Below are positions 11,984-24,411 of a stretch of DNA of 64,000 nt, piece by piece. The first letter of the stretch is position 1; the number at the start of each line of letters is the position of its first letter. This stretch comes from Aphrophora alni. Lineage: Eukaryota; Arthropoda; Insecta; Hemiptera; Aphrophoridae. The position numbers and the translations under genes are program-made. The stretch lies in contig OY740772.1 of NCBI GenBank assembly GCA_963513935.1, forward strand, positions 17,859,241-17,923,240, written 5' to 3'. The notes beneath the pieces were generated by a model that was given only the letters and a program-made list of their open reading frames with translations, was not told the DNA's origin and ran no database searches.

Positions 11984-12261
11984 GTTTTCTGAACCACGTA
12001 ATGTATACAAGCACCACTTTCTTGACGTTATCTTAACTCTAACAGGCCTCACAGATGTTTGTATAGATATTTCCTTCGCTCGTGTCGGTGTCCTCGGCCC
12101 TGGCGTGTCTCGGAGATGGACATACGCGAAGAAGCTTCCTCTAGCTCCGTTCCAGCCAGTGAATTGTCCGCCGAATCTTTTAACTATACGAATAGCACAT
12201 GTTCTTAGGAGGTCAAAGTTTGAAGTTTTGACAATAACTTCCTTACTTGTCAACGTAGAGA
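11984..12261 (+). CDS. Candidate GC-richer exon, open on both strands, product unrecognised
   Basis: This block has clearly higher G+C and several CpG dinucleotides compared with its flanks. It is open on the plus strand from 11973 to 12272 and on the minus strand from 12253 to 11966. On the plus strand, a T-rich stretch ending in TTAAACAG precedes GTTTTC at 11984, and AGGTGGGT at 12260 could be a donor site. The plus-strand peptide includes RRWTYAKKLPLAPFQPVNCP. I do not recognise either translation. It could also be a fragment of an unclassified repeat or a gene on the minus strand. Confidence 0.25.
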
Positions 12262-12487
12262 GGTGGGTTTAGTAACATTACATGCATAATTTAAATGGCA
12301 AATCTTTTTCTCTTTTTTTACTGTATAAGTTGATTTGCACAAGAGATATAAAAAAGCAAAAACTATTTAATATAGCATCCATTTTCACATTTAAATTTTT
12401 TTCTTTTGAATTTCAATAAGATTCTATACAATCACACTATAGTCAACAAAGATTGTTGAATCATACTATAGTCTTTGTTAAGATTCC

Positions 12488-12520
12488 CTCTGAAGATGAC
12501 AACTTTGTTGTTGTAATAGC
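12488..12520 (+). repeat. Decayed CTGAAGATGACAAC module
   Basis: CTGAAGATGACAACTTTGTT, with a GACAAC/GTTGTT stem, as in the CTGAAGATG subtype, but the GAAACG half is replaced by TAATAG. Confidence 0.35.
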
Positions 12521-13782
12521 TATAAGGGTCTAATAGGAATAAACCTTTTACTTTTGACAAAAGTTTTTTTTGTTATTTTGTTTATTCCCAAGTGTGGTAA
12601 GGGACTTTTGAAAGTGTACCTATTTTATATAGTCCCTTATACATTTTTTTTTGTGGTTGTTAACGTACTCAGATATAACGCTTACAAACAACAACGAAGA
12701 CGACGGACACAAAAAAAATTAATAAATAAATTTTTCAATTTCTTAAGCCCAAGAATCTTACCGTACAAGGTATAAGTAACGCAACATTTATTTGGTTCAT
12801 GGTATTTGGATTTCCCGCTTGAAATAATGAAATACTTTAACACGCACGTTTCCCCCATCTGAAAATTTCTCTATCATACGTCAACATATTTTCAACTCAC
12901 ATACCTTTACAAAAACTTAGCAAAATAAATTGGCAATTTTTTTGAAGATTTCGACAAATATTTTTGCGTGCTTAGTACATGGTTTCATGTATACGCCACC
13001 GATACTTAAAATCAAAAACCTAGAAATCAAAAGGTACGTGGCGTCATATTCTCAACATGTCCAATTCATTTAATTACCTTCTTTAAGTTTCTTCGTTTTA
13101 TCCAATTTGACGATTTATCATTTTGTACGTCGTCCACAAGGGTTTATTAGGCACAAAAATGGAAATAAATGTTTTAATATCCCAAGCTCCATGAAGGTCA
13201 GAATATTCCTGAAAACATTTTCGTGAGGTAGTATCTACTACCCCTTTGTCAAAAATACAACGATTGTAGTTCTATTCCCGAAAAAAAGCACTTTAATTTC
13301 CTCTAATTTCGTGCACAAAGGCTCCCAAAAAAAACAAACTATAAGTCATAAGTTTTATCAGTTGCAGTTTCCTGTAAAGATATTGTCTTTGCCTAACGAC
13401 AAGGTCAGATGCAATTTGGTTAGAAAGGCATGTGAAATAAGAGTTCGTATCTGTAGATCTAAGATTTTCCCCCATCTCCTCTCTGCTCTTTAGGAGATCA
13501 AGGACTAGCAAATCCGGCCTTGTTGAAATCCTTTAACTTTCGCTGGTTTCTTTATGTTAGCCAACCCGTCTGTGTTTGTTTCCCACTAACCCCAGAATAT
13601 ACAAGAACTCAGAGCATAGTTGAATCTCCTCCCCCAACATAATTTTATATTGAAACAATCCCAGATTAACTTTAACCTGAAGTGGTTAGAATCCAGAGCT
13701 ATCAAAATCGCCACATGATACAGGTTGTATACGTAAACATTTATTTCCTTTATCTTGTACCCAAGTCTCAGACTCGCCTTAG
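12521..13782. other. Unassigned
   Basis: A phrase at 12850-12900 (TCTATCATACGTCAACATAT TTTCAAC) is echoed at 22775-22815. Otherwise nothing. Confidence 0.5.
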
Positions 13783-13860
13783 GGAGAAGTGAAGGCACTT
13801 GCTGGAGACAGGGACAAATGGAGAGCTCTTCTGGACGCCCTATGCTCCAATAGGAGATAA
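13783..13860 (+). pseudogene. Non-LTR reverse transcriptase C-terminal tail relic
   Basis: Codons at 13792-13860 read ALAGDRDKWRALLDALCSNR and end at TAA. The 'A-DR-KWR-L--AL' pattern is the usual last block of ORF2 in RTE/Jockey-like non-LTR elements, normally close to the stop codon, as here. Upstream there is a stop at 13780 and no further recognisable protein. The relic overlaps a 134-codon open frame on the minus strand (13586-13990), which I regard as a shadow. Confidence 0.55.
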
Positions 13861-14524
13861 AAGGAAATAAGTCAAGTCTCAGACATATTCTCTTATGTAA
13901 TTTCTGGATGAAACACCGTTGACTATATTCCTGAAATATACCTCGTGAACTGTGCTTCTTTCTATATCTACCCTTGTTGTTTAATGGCAAAAATCCTATC
14001 GGTCATCTTCACTTTAGAAATAAAGAATGAAAATACCTCTAGCTCTCGAAATTATAAGAATGCCAGGGTCGGAAAAGAACAATAGTTGGTCAAAAGAGAC
14101 TTGATAAAAAATAAGAAAGAAAGAGACATAACTCAAGACTACGTAAAAAGGTGGAAATCCAAATTGGCACACCTATACTTGCTTTTATTGGTACTTCTTT
14201 CGATTCCAACATTTACACTTTATGTTAAAGTTTATTAAAACTCCAATGTGGTACAAGTAAAACAAAACCTTGAAAATAAAGTCCGTTATTAAAGTTTTTT
14301 AACAATAATTGTATAAAATTAATACAAAAAGAATAAAGTCATGTGTTGGCAGCCAATGCATGTTTTTGGGACTGTCTTTCGTTAGTATGAATAAATATTC
14401 AACGGTTTGTAAGAGATAATTTAATCGGTTTTAATTTATGTAGCATTAAAAACACACTTTGTAACATAAAATAAATAGAAAGAAAAAACTCTTATTAGCA
14501 ACTTTTTAATGCAATTTTATATGG

Positions 14525-14930
14525 ATAAAGGTAATACGCTCTTTGGTAAGTAAAGTTTTTGTAATATTAATAATGTACAAAGATATTCTGCAGAAAACTA
14601 GTTGCGCAAAGTTGCATTAATATGCGCCGAGTTATTTAGTTAATTTTTCTAATGATACAAGTTTGTTGTGAAGTGTGTTCTAGGAGATGGAAAAGACTAG
14701 ACAAGACAATATCTGTGAAAGTTTAAGATAGTGTTGTGGACTCGATGTGTCCTTAGGGAAGGTATCCTGTGCAGTCCTGAACCTTAATGTGTCTAGCTTC
14801 AATCAGGGTTTAGACTTTGTGCTGTGTAACTTTGAAACTTGTTGTCTCTTCCACGTTATTGTTTAATTAAGTATTCGACTGAGAAAAAGTTATCAACAAA
14901 TGTCAAAATATCTTGTTAGGTAAAATTACA
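14525..14930 (+). repeat. Family A copy A1 (about 400 bp)
   Basis: Landmarks are GTAATATTAATAATGTACAA, CTGCAG-AAACTAGTTG, CAAAGTTGCATTAATATGCG, then GTGGACTCGATGTGTCCTTA GGGAAGG and CCTGAACCTTAATGTGTCT. Copies A2 and A4 are collinear over the full length. Confidence 0.8.
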
Positions 14931-15437
14931 TGGTTCCTATAGAGAGTTTATCATGATGGTTTAAATTGCAGTAAAACATATGACGGAATTTCAAACTGAT
15001 GAGAAATAAGTAACTTTTGCACTGATTAAATTGGGCAGTCAATGTCAACAATGTATGGTGAATGTCTCTGATGGTTTCACTGAACCCCAGAGAGCATCCA
15101 ATGGAGGTCCTTGGATAAAGTATGGGCACAATATCTGAACGTCCAGGGCAACCGAATTATAAAAGGTGGATATCTCGAATTAATAAAATCAACATAATTC
15201 CTACTTCGATTTCAATTTGCTCTATCAATAAATATATTTTTGCATTCCCTTCTGTCCTGGAGGTTTAAGCACAACTCTCTCTTATCAAATAAAATAACAT
15301 GGTGTTTTATTGTTAAGGTGAATATCAATGCCATTAGAGAGAACTTGAGATTTTAAGGCTACTAAAAGTTTTTTTTTTTAAACGTGCATGAGTTTCGATG
15401 AACAAAAACTCTAATTATTCAAAAATTGAAGGCGTAA

Positions 15438-15624
15438 AGGTTCAGTTGGATTGAGCACGTGGACATGATGCGACTGGCGAGGTTGAAGATGCAGATTTTA
15501 TAGGGGTGAAGAAGTGAGGAAAGCCATAAAGGGAAATGAATAGCAGCGAGGCATGAGTAATTATGGTTTGCGGAACTGGTAAAGAGTTGCTGGTGAGAGA
15601 AGTGACTGGAGGAAAATAGTTAAG
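15438..15624 (+). pseudogene. Non-LTR reverse transcriptase C-terminal relic
   Basis: The frame at 15438 reads RFSWIEHVDMMRLARL, matching the 'RLRWFGHVMRMDDTRL' block that follows the reverse transcriptase domain in RTE/Jockey-like elements. About 130 bases on, another frame reads ERSDWRKIVK, matching the terminal 'DR-WR-IV' block. Frames differ and stops intervene, so the copy is dead. Order and spacing of the two blocks are as expected for the family, which is the main support. Confidence 0.65.
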
Positions 15625-16514
15625 TAAAATTCAACAAGTCTTGTAGAGTTTCGGAACAAGATGATTTAAAGTATAAAGATCTTCGTTTTTGTAAAGAAAC
15701 TACAGAGTATTTGCTATGAATAAAAAGTAAAAAGAAAATAATCGTGACCATCGCCCATCGGGTTCTTGAAATTAATAGCTATAGGGGAAAGAAAAGAAGG
15801 GAAGAGGGAAGTGTAGTACTAATTTGCTATGATTTGTTTTTTCCACAATATTATTAGTTACGAAAATTTGTTTTATAAAGAGAAGGGTAAAATGTAATTC
15901 CACCACAGAGGTCTTCTCTAATAAAGTCCCTTTATAACTTCAAAATTATTGACGATGATATATAGCATCTTGTAAGAATGAGTGTAAGGATGTAGAAGCG
16001 GAAGAGAAAACTAATTTCAGATTTGTTGATTTGTCAATTGTTTATCTAAGTTTACTTTGTGTCAGTACGAATTACTGAATACAGAGCATCGCTAAAACAA
16101 AGACAAAATATCCAAGATTAACTGAGACTGAATCCCTCAATCAGAGGGACCTCACCATGACGCATATATGTTTAGAGTTATCGGCGCGTTATCTCAATTA
16201 AAGAATTTCAGTGTAGATAATTTTGTTGAAAGGGTTTCAAACTGTTGTTACATTATTTTCTTATGATTTTGTGTGTCAGAAGACTTAGGAGGTTCAAAAC
16301 GAGTTTGTTAGCCTACAATTCCTACGATTACTCGGGAGTAACTCTTGTAATAAAATCCGGTAATGTTGACTTATCGTGATTTATTAATATCAGTGAGATG
16401 TAAAGTTGTTTCAAAAATGTATTGTAAACAAGGTTTGTGAAATAAGAGAACAAATAAACTAACATATACAAATAAACAAAAAAAAAAACTGTCCTACCCC
16501 TCTAATTATTAAGA
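15625..16514. other. Unassigned
   Basis: AT-rich, no frame of note, and no match to the families defined here. Confidence 0.5.
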
Positions 16515-17172
16515 GGGAAGATATAACCTCTTTACTAAATAAAGTTTGTATAATATTAATACTGCATACAAATTTTCCTTACTAAAATAGGTGTGCAAAG
16601 TTTCATTAATATACGCCTCGTAGTTAATGAATTAATAAAGGTCATACTAATTTCACAAATATGTTATCTTTTTTATAAGGGTCATTTGAGAAGAGACCAA
16701 GGTCCAATTTATAACGTTAGACGGGCAACTCCTGAATCACCATAGTAGGGTAAACAGCAAAGACGACATTTTATATGTAATTTGATTTGATGGGGACACT
16801 AGAAAGTTAGTGGAATGTTTATGCACAGTTTGTTGAGTCTCTGTAACAATGATCACGTGATAAAACGTCAGACTAAAGACTAAAGAGATAGACAGCTATA
16901 GATTGTATTGACTAGAGTATAAATCAGTAACCAAATATATATACAACAGTAAATGCAACTTGTCAACTGAGATGCATATCACAGACATGGCTCCCAATTA
17001 CACAGCTTAACACATTACTGATCTCGTATTGTTCATTGGTCTTTCTTATAAAACAATGGCTTATTACAATTATAGGCTAAATGCCAAGGTTTAATGTTGT
17101 ACCACGATTTGTATATTTTAGATATTAAGTTATTCTAGCTGAGAGCTTTTAGCAGAAAATGTGCACATATTA
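16515..17172 (+). repeat. Composite repeat: A-like head (A6) plus conserved B block (16816-17172)
   Basis: The head shares GTATAATATTAATACTGCAT and CAAAGTTTCATTAATATACG with family A. The B block from GTTTATGCACAGTTT to TTTAGCAGAAAATG is about 97% identical to 26222-26575 by direct comparison (about nine substitutions), while the heads are clearly diverged. Confidence 0.8.
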
Positions 17173-17224
17173 CATTATTGTGTAGATCGAAATTAAAAAA
17201 TACAGTTCCAGTAAATCACATGTC

Positions 17225-17400
17225 CAAAAATGCTACATATTTAGTCTATCTGTCTGTGTTTTTGAAGTTTTGAGTTATAAAGAAAACAATAAATACAATC
17301 CCTAAAAATTTGCACAGATATCAAAATTAATATAATTCGTTCATTAGTATTGGCTTTAGAATCCACAGAGAGACAGATTATATATTATAACTCTTTTTAA
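17225..17400 (+). repeat. Family G fragment
   Basis: A CTATCTGTCTGTG head and TTTTGAGTTATAAAG resemble the 36780 and 45690 copies. It follows the B block as the similar 26690-26790 stretch does. Confidence 0.3.
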
Positions 17401-17416
17401 AATCATAACTCTTAAT

Positions 17417-17435
17417 AAAAAAAAAAAAAAAAAAA
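17417..17435 (+). repeat. Poly(A) run, 19 bases
   Basis: It lies just after a family G fragment and could be that repeat's tail. Confidence 0.9.
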
Positions 17436-17564
17436 CTTTACCACAAAAATCTCTATCTTGATTATGACCAATTAATTACGTTACTTTCACTATAATAAGA
17501 ATATCTGAATGTAATTCAGTAAACAATCAAAGAGATACAATTATATAAATATAAAAGTAAAGGA

Positions 17565-17745
17565 TTTAATTCGTATAACTAAATCTTATGTACATATGAA
17601 ATAATGTTGAAAAAGAGAAAGACAGACTGAAAGAGCTGTTGGTGTGGACTCTAATATATCCTTAGGGAGAATGACTTGCAGAATTCCCTAATCTTAATGT
17701 TGGCTCCATCAGTTAACTTCCCTTTCACGACTTCAGAGTCATCAA
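17565..17745 (+). repeat. Family D copy D1
   Basis: GTGGACTCTAATATATCCTT AGGGAGAATGACTTGCAGAA and TCTTAATGTTGGCTCCATCA. It shares the TCCTTAGGGA block with family A. Confidence 0.75.
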
Positions 17746-18749
17746 ATTTTTTGAAACAATATTGTTTTGTTTATAAATTTATCTTTAACATATCTCTCTT
17801 TCATAGAGATAAGATATACTTTGAAATAATATTAAATACACAACAATCCCCTGACATTTCGATAAGTAATCGATTTATACATTTCAAATAACTAACTATT
17901 TTACTAAATTTAAGGAAGGTTTGTTAGTTTCCAAAACAGGTTATCTAAGGTTTTTTTATTTACTTAGTATAAGGTAAGTTTGGTTATTACCAAATATTCC
18001 GAACTTGTTTTTTACTCTTCTTTACCTTTCATGTTGTCTACTCAAAAACTGATTTTCAACATTACGTCCGTCCATCAGTGTTATCGTTTGAACGTGAATC
18101 TGTTATGTGCCACTATATTGTGCTTATATAGAACCCCAATACAATTCAGAAAAATCGAATCGAAAATCTCAAAATAGCGGTCATTTTAAAAGGTGGTTGT
18201 TTCAAATCTTATATTTATCAACACAATATATTAATTAAAAACTTGCCAATTTCAAGTCAGCATTTAACACGACATATATTATCTACGATGACAAATAGCG
18301 ATGTTATTGTAAAAAAATATAATTTCGATTCTTAATCTCCCATGAAAATGTATTCTTTGAGTAGTTACATAATTTTTCTTTGCACAGCATGGTAGAGTCA
18401 CCGACGTAGGGATGGAGACTTCTTTATGTAGGTTCAGCTTAGTGGCACACATTATAGAAGCGAGTGGAAATTTCTTAATATATAGATATCTAGGTGGCTT
18501 GCCAATGTCAAGCAAAGAAGTAATATAAACAACTACGAGGTTTTTAATACCTGTGTAACAAACTTACCTTACAGGAGACGACCCAATTTAGCATTTCCTA
18601 CAAGACCCAAGAAAAGAAGTTATGGGCATTACATTTAGAGAATCCAGTTGTAATGTTGAGTGTCATCACTCCGTTTTGAAAAAAGGCAATATTTTAAAAA
18701 AAAACAAACAAAAAACAGAAGTATTGGTTAAAATTCAATGAGAGTACGT
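17746..18749. other. Unassigned
   Basis: Short frames only (65-78 codons), and no shared repeat found. Confidence 0.5.
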
Positions 18750-19090
18750 AATGTTAAAAAAGCTGAACATTATAACGTGGTACTACATATATGTCAGTGG
18801 AAATTAAGAGTGAAGACCAAGGTAAGTGTGTTATGTCCACAATTAATCTTTACTCTAAGATCTACAAAGAAGTGCGATGTTTAATTCAGTTTTACCCGCT
18901 CTACGGTCAAACCTTTAGCGTCAAATATTCAAGAATCCTTCTCTGCGTGTTTATACGTTCTATCAAATATTCACTTTCCCTGTATATACAAAGTGAGTGT
19001 CGGTGTTTAACTGCTTATAGAATTGTACCCGCAACACGTGGACAGAAACTTTAAATTATTTGAAATTGTTTCATGAATGTTCATGAAAAG
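18750..19090 (+). repeat. Family C copy C2
   Basis: Collinear with C1. GACCAAGGTAAGTGTG in its 5' part looks like a splice donor and is also present in C3. An 87-codon open frame at 18791-19054 has no recognisable product. Confidence 0.8.
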
Positions 19091-19130
19091 TATTTATTTC
19101 TAGGTAAAATAAATTTTTAATTATTCAATA

Positions 19131-19312
19131 TTAAAGATAATAAAACACAATTATTTATTTTGTATATCCACTTATAATTAGTCTAGCCGACCAATGGTTT
19201 CGCCTGTTAAGGCATACAGCCTCGTCAATGCTTTAACAGGCGAAACCATTGGTCGTCTAGACTAATTATAAGTGGATATACAAAATAAATAATTGTGTTT
19301 TATTATCTTTAA
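19131..19312. repeat. Near-perfect palindrome, arms 85 bp, 12-base loop
   Basis: Left arm 19131-19215 and right arm 19228-19312 are reverse complements with very few mismatches (for example AAGGCAT against ATGCTTT). The inner arm carries AATGCTTTAACAGGCGAAAC then CATTGGTC, the CGAAAC module. The outer arms are AT-rich and unrelated to the 61 kb palindrome. It lies about 40 bases after repeat C2. Confidence 0.9.
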
Positions 19313-19930
19313 ACATGGAATTCCACCAAGAACTATCGGTCTCAACAGTAATGAAAATATTCAATATTAGGTTACGAAAAGTACATATTTCCCCAAGAAA
19401 TCTTTATTTTCAATATGACATTGTTTCAGTTACTAAGTTATCACCTTTTGTTATTTGAAAATACACAAGCTTTGTATAACTATAGTAACATCTGTTAGGA
19501 AAATGTATAGTGTATTTATCAACAGCAAAATAGCATTTTTTTAGAGCTAATTTTAAAGCGATCTTTATGTTTTGAGCCTGATTTAGAAATTGTTCTGAAT
19601 TTCACGTAGTTTGCTTTAGTATCATTTCAATATGTATTTTATATATACAAAGAAACCGTTAATCGTCTTAAGATAGGTTTTACGATCATTGTTCAACGAT
19701 TACTGTTCCAAGCGTCTTCGTCTATCCGATTCAAGACCAGACAGCTTATCATCTGCACCAGTTATGCAGCGGACGTGTCCCAAGCTGAACGTTTTAAAAA
19801 TGTTAACTTCATTAAAATTTTGTTTGGATAGTACGTACGCCATTAGTGGATTAAGAAAAAAAAATATGAGAGAAAATATAGTTAAGTAGAAACGTCACCT
19901 AGTTTCTTCACTTTGTCCACAACTGCCGAC

Positions 19931-20403
19931 CAGACATTGTCTTTCCTTGTTGGTGTATAAAAGCTGCCAAAACGAGAGAAGATAAGGAATTATCTCCACA
20001 AGGATCTCATCCTGTTCATCTAACAAATTGGGAGCTACGATGACACCCATTTAAATTCAAATGTTCATTATCGATTGGCGATTATATTCATCCTCCAGAC
20101 TATTCAGAGCCTACCATGATTATTAGCGACTCTAGCGGTACAGCACCATTCAAAATACAAAGAAGTTCACTTCTCGAAAACGTGGAATGATAGTTTTTGA
20201 GATCTTAAATGTGGATTTTGCTTGGTGCGATTATAATTCAACGTATACTCGCACGGCTGAGGCTAAATCTAATCGTCCGTCCCTATCGAAGATTTTAATA
20301 GTTCCCAAATTTTGAGATGAACAGGATCAGATCCTTGTGGAGGAAATCTTATCTCGTTGTTACAACCCAAATTCAAGGACCAACGAGGAAAGACAATATC
20401 TGG
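19931..20403. mobile_element. Element with long terminal inverted repeats (about 104 bp), non-autonomous
   Basis: Left arm 19931-20035 includes TTGTCTTTCCTTGTTGGT and CTCCACAAGGATCTCATCCT followed by GTTCATCT. Right arm 20301-20403 is its reverse complement with moderate divergence. The 265-base interior shows no protein. This resembles a non-autonomous DNA transposon, but no clear target duplication was seen. Confidence 0.6.
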
Positions 20404-21139
20404 ATGTTAGTAGCTAACAAAATTAAGAAATCAGGTGAGCTTTTCTGCTTGTTTATATTTTCTCCTATATTATTGTTTTTTGTTGATCCAGTAAGGGGTA
20501 TCTGAAAAAAAAAAAAAATAATAAACTTGATATTTCAAAAACGTTTTCTGTGATTTTTGTCTTTAGCTTCTACTTAATTTGGTCAAAATGTTTTTCACAC
20601 ATCACAACCTCCCTGAGACACTTCCACCACGTGTATGGTGAAGAAAATAACCAGCCTTGTTGAAATTAAAAAGACGCAGTAGTTCGTTTTATAAAAGTAA
20701 TCCATCGACTTAACCGTCGCTGTTTTAGACTCTATATTTACTTCCATAAGTGTATATATTCGTCTTTAATGATTTAGAACGAGTCAAACAGGTGTTTTCA
20801 GCTTATATTGAGGTTATGTTTGCGTTATTACTCACTATGAATGTTCAAAACGTCTGCGCAGTTGCAGCTAGTTAAAGAAAGATATATTATTGTTGGTATA
20901 ATATGTTTATCTGATATTCATTTACCGTCAAGGATTTGCGGGAAAATTCGGTTGTCTATATTGTGAAAGCATTGAATATAGTAGCGTCACTGAATAATGT
21001 TTTTCTTATGGGTAAAGATAATTTGTTTTCAAAAAAAATATTTAAATAAACTACTACTATTAAACACGTCTTCTTTAACTATTGCAAGAAAAACGTTTGT
21101 AGTAATACAGAATCAATTTCATCTTAAATATAAATGAAA
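20404..21139. other. Unassigned
   Basis: GGTTATGTTTGCG...CTGCGCAG at 20813-20864 faintly resembles 667-700. No gene. Confidence 0.45.
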
Positions 21140-21430
21140 GTTTTCTGTTAAGAAAATCCTGACTGAAATTCGAAATGAACGATCATCTCAGTCTCTCTAA
21201 GGACCAATAAATGACGTCAACAAGGGAAGTTTAAAGTTTTTTAGACCGATTGTCCTGATTATTTTTTATATGTCAAACGTTGCACGCTCGACTTCATGAC
21301 ACTTTACAAAACTTGTTAGTCTGATAGTTCCATTAGCCACTGAAATTCGTTCTATGGAAAGTGCTTTTCTTTTAACTACATGTATAACCTTTATATGGGT
21401 TTCCATATTAAAATTATTACTAATCTGTGT
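21140..21430 (-). repeat. Family E copy E1, with conserved open frame tail
   Basis: The reverse complement aligns with 33045-33320. Its minus-strand frame (21592 to 21266) ends with VANGTIRLTSFVKC followed within 11 residues by a stop, matching E2. The non-coding part shares TTTAAACTTCCCTTG-TGACGTCA and TGATCGTT. Confidence 0.7.
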
Positions 21431-23280
21431 CATAGACATAGATGGAGACATACACACTCTGAGTGAGTGTGCCGAATTTAATAGGAACAGGGAAGAGGTA
21501 AATAATATGTTATAAGATGTACTCTCACACGAAAATATAGTTACACTTGAAACTAGATCAAAGGAGAAAAGGAATACTATAGATATGAACACCTTACTGT
21601 CATTATGACAAGAAAGTTATAAAACTGAAAACTTTAACCAATAGATAATAAAAAGCACAATAGCTAATCAATTTCTAATGTGAAGAAATGATTCATGGCG
21701 GATTCCTCAGGGGAATTACTGGAGAGAGATGTGGTGAGTGGAGGAGTTTTAGTCGGTAAGAGTACGACATAACCTGAGGCCTCAAGAGAGTCAAGTTCAC
21801 GAATTTCTACATCTTTACACATATATTACAGTCCATTGGTTAATAAATACTTTGTTATGACGATACAGCTGTGTCTATATAACACACCATCATCATATAA
21901 ACAAAAAGATATACCTGACAAACACAGCACAAAAATACACCAAAATGAAACATTAGATCTACATAACATCAATTAATTGGTTCTGCAGTCAATTCCAATA
22001 TTCACTTAATGGCATAGTTAACTGTGTTTTTGGACCTCTGATAATGATATTGCTGTGCCAAAACCATCAAATTCAAATAATAATGGAAATCAAAAGACAT
22101 TTAAATAGTGTTTTTAACATCTACATGATAAATACAAACAATAAATACCAATAATATTATATTTTTAACCCCCTCTCTCGTACTTTTACTTACAAGTTTT
22201 CATACCAAAGCACCCTCAGATCTCAATGAGTAGACTTGTGGCTATCCTTAGGGATCCTAAATGGATCTACTTATTTTTCATATAATCTATGATTAGATCA
22301 CTCTCTTTCATCTTTCATAACAGGTCTCTGTTGATCAACTTTTGTTCTCTTCCGAGCTTCAAGATATTAAAGTTTTTTTTTGGCAAGGAGTCTTTATTTT
22401 ATGTTTTTTCTTCTTTTTTAGAAGGCCATGATTAGACAGATTTTTCGTTTAAACGGCAAGGACATATAATCAAATCATAACTGCTTATATTTTGGTGTAT
22501 GATCAGTTCAATGTGTTTAATATTTTTAGCAGCTATTTTTAAATAAATATTTAAATCATACTCCTAATCCTGAAACCATGACGATAGCCACAATTTGATT
22601 CTCTGGTTGTTATTCATAATATTAAACCAAGTTTGAAGAATAACACTTTATAATTATTCAATGTCATAATATTTCTATCTGGCTTATTTCCTTGTTAAAG
22701 TAAAAATACTACATTATATGCTTAACTACTTTTGATTTTTCCCTTAAAATTTACACATATTATGCCTATTGGAAAATATCTCCACCATACATCAAGATAT
22801 TTTCAACACAAATATTACTTACTACACAACACTATAGGAAATTGAATGAACTATATTTTTTAGAAATGACGTCAAAATTTCGTTTTCATACTTATATATT
22901 ATACACCTACACTATACACAAACCCAAATACAGAATAAGTCAAAAGTTAAGTAATAGTCCCACAAATGTCACTTGTTCAATTATATTTTTTAATTTACCA
23001 GAATTTAAATTTTCTAAATGATTTATTTGTAAACATTTTTAACATCAAACAAAATAATTTTCGTTCGAAAAATGCTACCAAAAGACTAATCAAACTGTAT
23101 ACAAAAATAATACCAAAAAATGTAATCAGTCAATATACGTGCAAAGCCAAATGTCTTTAGATCCTAAATATAAATATAAATTCAAATTCATCACATTTCA
23201 TTTAGTTCATTTTAAATCATGTATCATTACAAACACGATTAATAACATATAATATTGTAAAGTTACATTTTAATACAAAA
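21431..23280. other. Unassigned apart from repeat H1
   Basis: Very AT-rich from 22440 onward, with no protein recognised. Confidence 0.5.
22190..22430 (+). repeat. Family H copy H1
   Basis: CTCTTTCATCTTTCATAACA GGTCTCTG, ATCAACTTTTGTTCTCTTCC, and TATCCTTAGGGATCCT near the start. Confidence 0.55.
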
Positions 23281-23680
23281 TGGAGGAAACAAGCTAGCTG
23301 TGTAATACTAATAACGTATAAAGATATTCTGCAGGAAATTACTTGTGCGAAGTCTCATTAATATGCATCGCGTTATTGAGTTAATTTTTCTAATGACACA
23401 AGTTTGTAGTGAAGGGTGTTGCTAGGAGATAGAAAAACTAGACGAGACAATATCTGTGAAAGTTTAAGATAATGTTGTGGACTCGATGTGTCCTTAGGGA
23501 AGGTACATCATGTGGAGTCCTGAACCTTAATGTGTCTCGCTTCAATCAGGGTTTACACTTTGCATTTTGCAACTTTGTGACTTGTGTCTTGTACGTTGCT
23601 GTTTAATTAAATATCTCACAGAGAAATAGCGTGAAGAGTTATCAGTAAATATTAAAACAGATGTTAGGTCAAATTATATT
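23281..23680 (+). repeat. Family A copy A2
   Basis: Collinear with A1, including CGAAGTCTCATTAATATGCA, ACAATATCTGTGAAAGTTTA and TGTCCTTAGGGAAGGT. Confidence 0.8.
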
Positions 23681-23774
23681 GTACTCACGTTGGGGAATAG
23701 TAAAATAATTTCTATAATTACTGGCCAGATAATGTGAAATTCCCAACGACTTTCTAGAGGCTCCAATGATTTGT

Positions 23775-23813
23775 AACTCTGACAGAGAGTCCTGGAGGAA
23801 ACTGACAGAATAG
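23775..23813 (+). pseudogene. Possible non-LTR reverse transcriptase tail
   Basis: Codons read NSDRESWRKLTE followed by TAG, similar to the terminal 'A-DRE-WR-L' block of non-LTR ORF2 proteins. Only about 12 residues are recognisable. The piece lies just 3' of repeat copy A2. It could be chance, and the call rests on the motif together with the stop position. Confidence 0.35.
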
Positions 23814-24135
23814 AGATCGGTAAGTCAGAACTCGTGTAAGAAGCTTCAACGATTGGAATCCGTATCGTCAGACTCTTTCAGGTGTGAATGTCAAATTTAA
23901 TGATAAAAATGTAACTAATGTCTTCATGTGGATAAAATAGATTTCCTTACACCTCCTTCTTAATATATCTTCCCATCTTTCCTGAAGGATGAGTAAAAGA
24001 CAACAGTGTTGAAATACAACGTAGGAAACAGACTTCCATATCATTTAAACACAAATAGAAATATTATAAAAGCTTTCTTAACTTACAAAGAGGTTCTCTG
24101 AAAACTGATTATTATGAAAACTGTTCACTAAAAAT

Positions 24136-24295
24136 GGAGCTCTCTGGTACATACAGTTTTTATAATATTAATAATGAATAAACATATTCTACAGGAAACA
24201 AGTTGTACAAAGTTTCATTAATATCCATCGTTTTATTGAATTAATTTTTTTTAATGATACAAGTTTGTTCCGAGACGCAAAAACTAGATGGACCA
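24136..24295 (+). repeat. Family A copy A3, 5' part only
   Basis: Contains TATAATATTAATAATGAATA and ACAAAGTTTCATTAATATCC. It stops before the TCCTTAGGGA block and is followed by a non-LTR relic. Confidence 0.7.
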
Positions 24296-24411
24296 ATTTA
24301 ATTTTAACGATGAAACAGGCAGTGTAACCAGGAATATAGCTGAAATAGTACAAAATGTATCGGTAATAATACAAATTATGTTAATTGCCATAATATGTAC
24401 AGTATATAACC

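Noticed and set aside
13586..13990. 134-codon minus-strand open frame
   Set aside because: The plus strand of the same segment carries a recognisable non-LTR terminal block, so the minus frame is probably a shadow.
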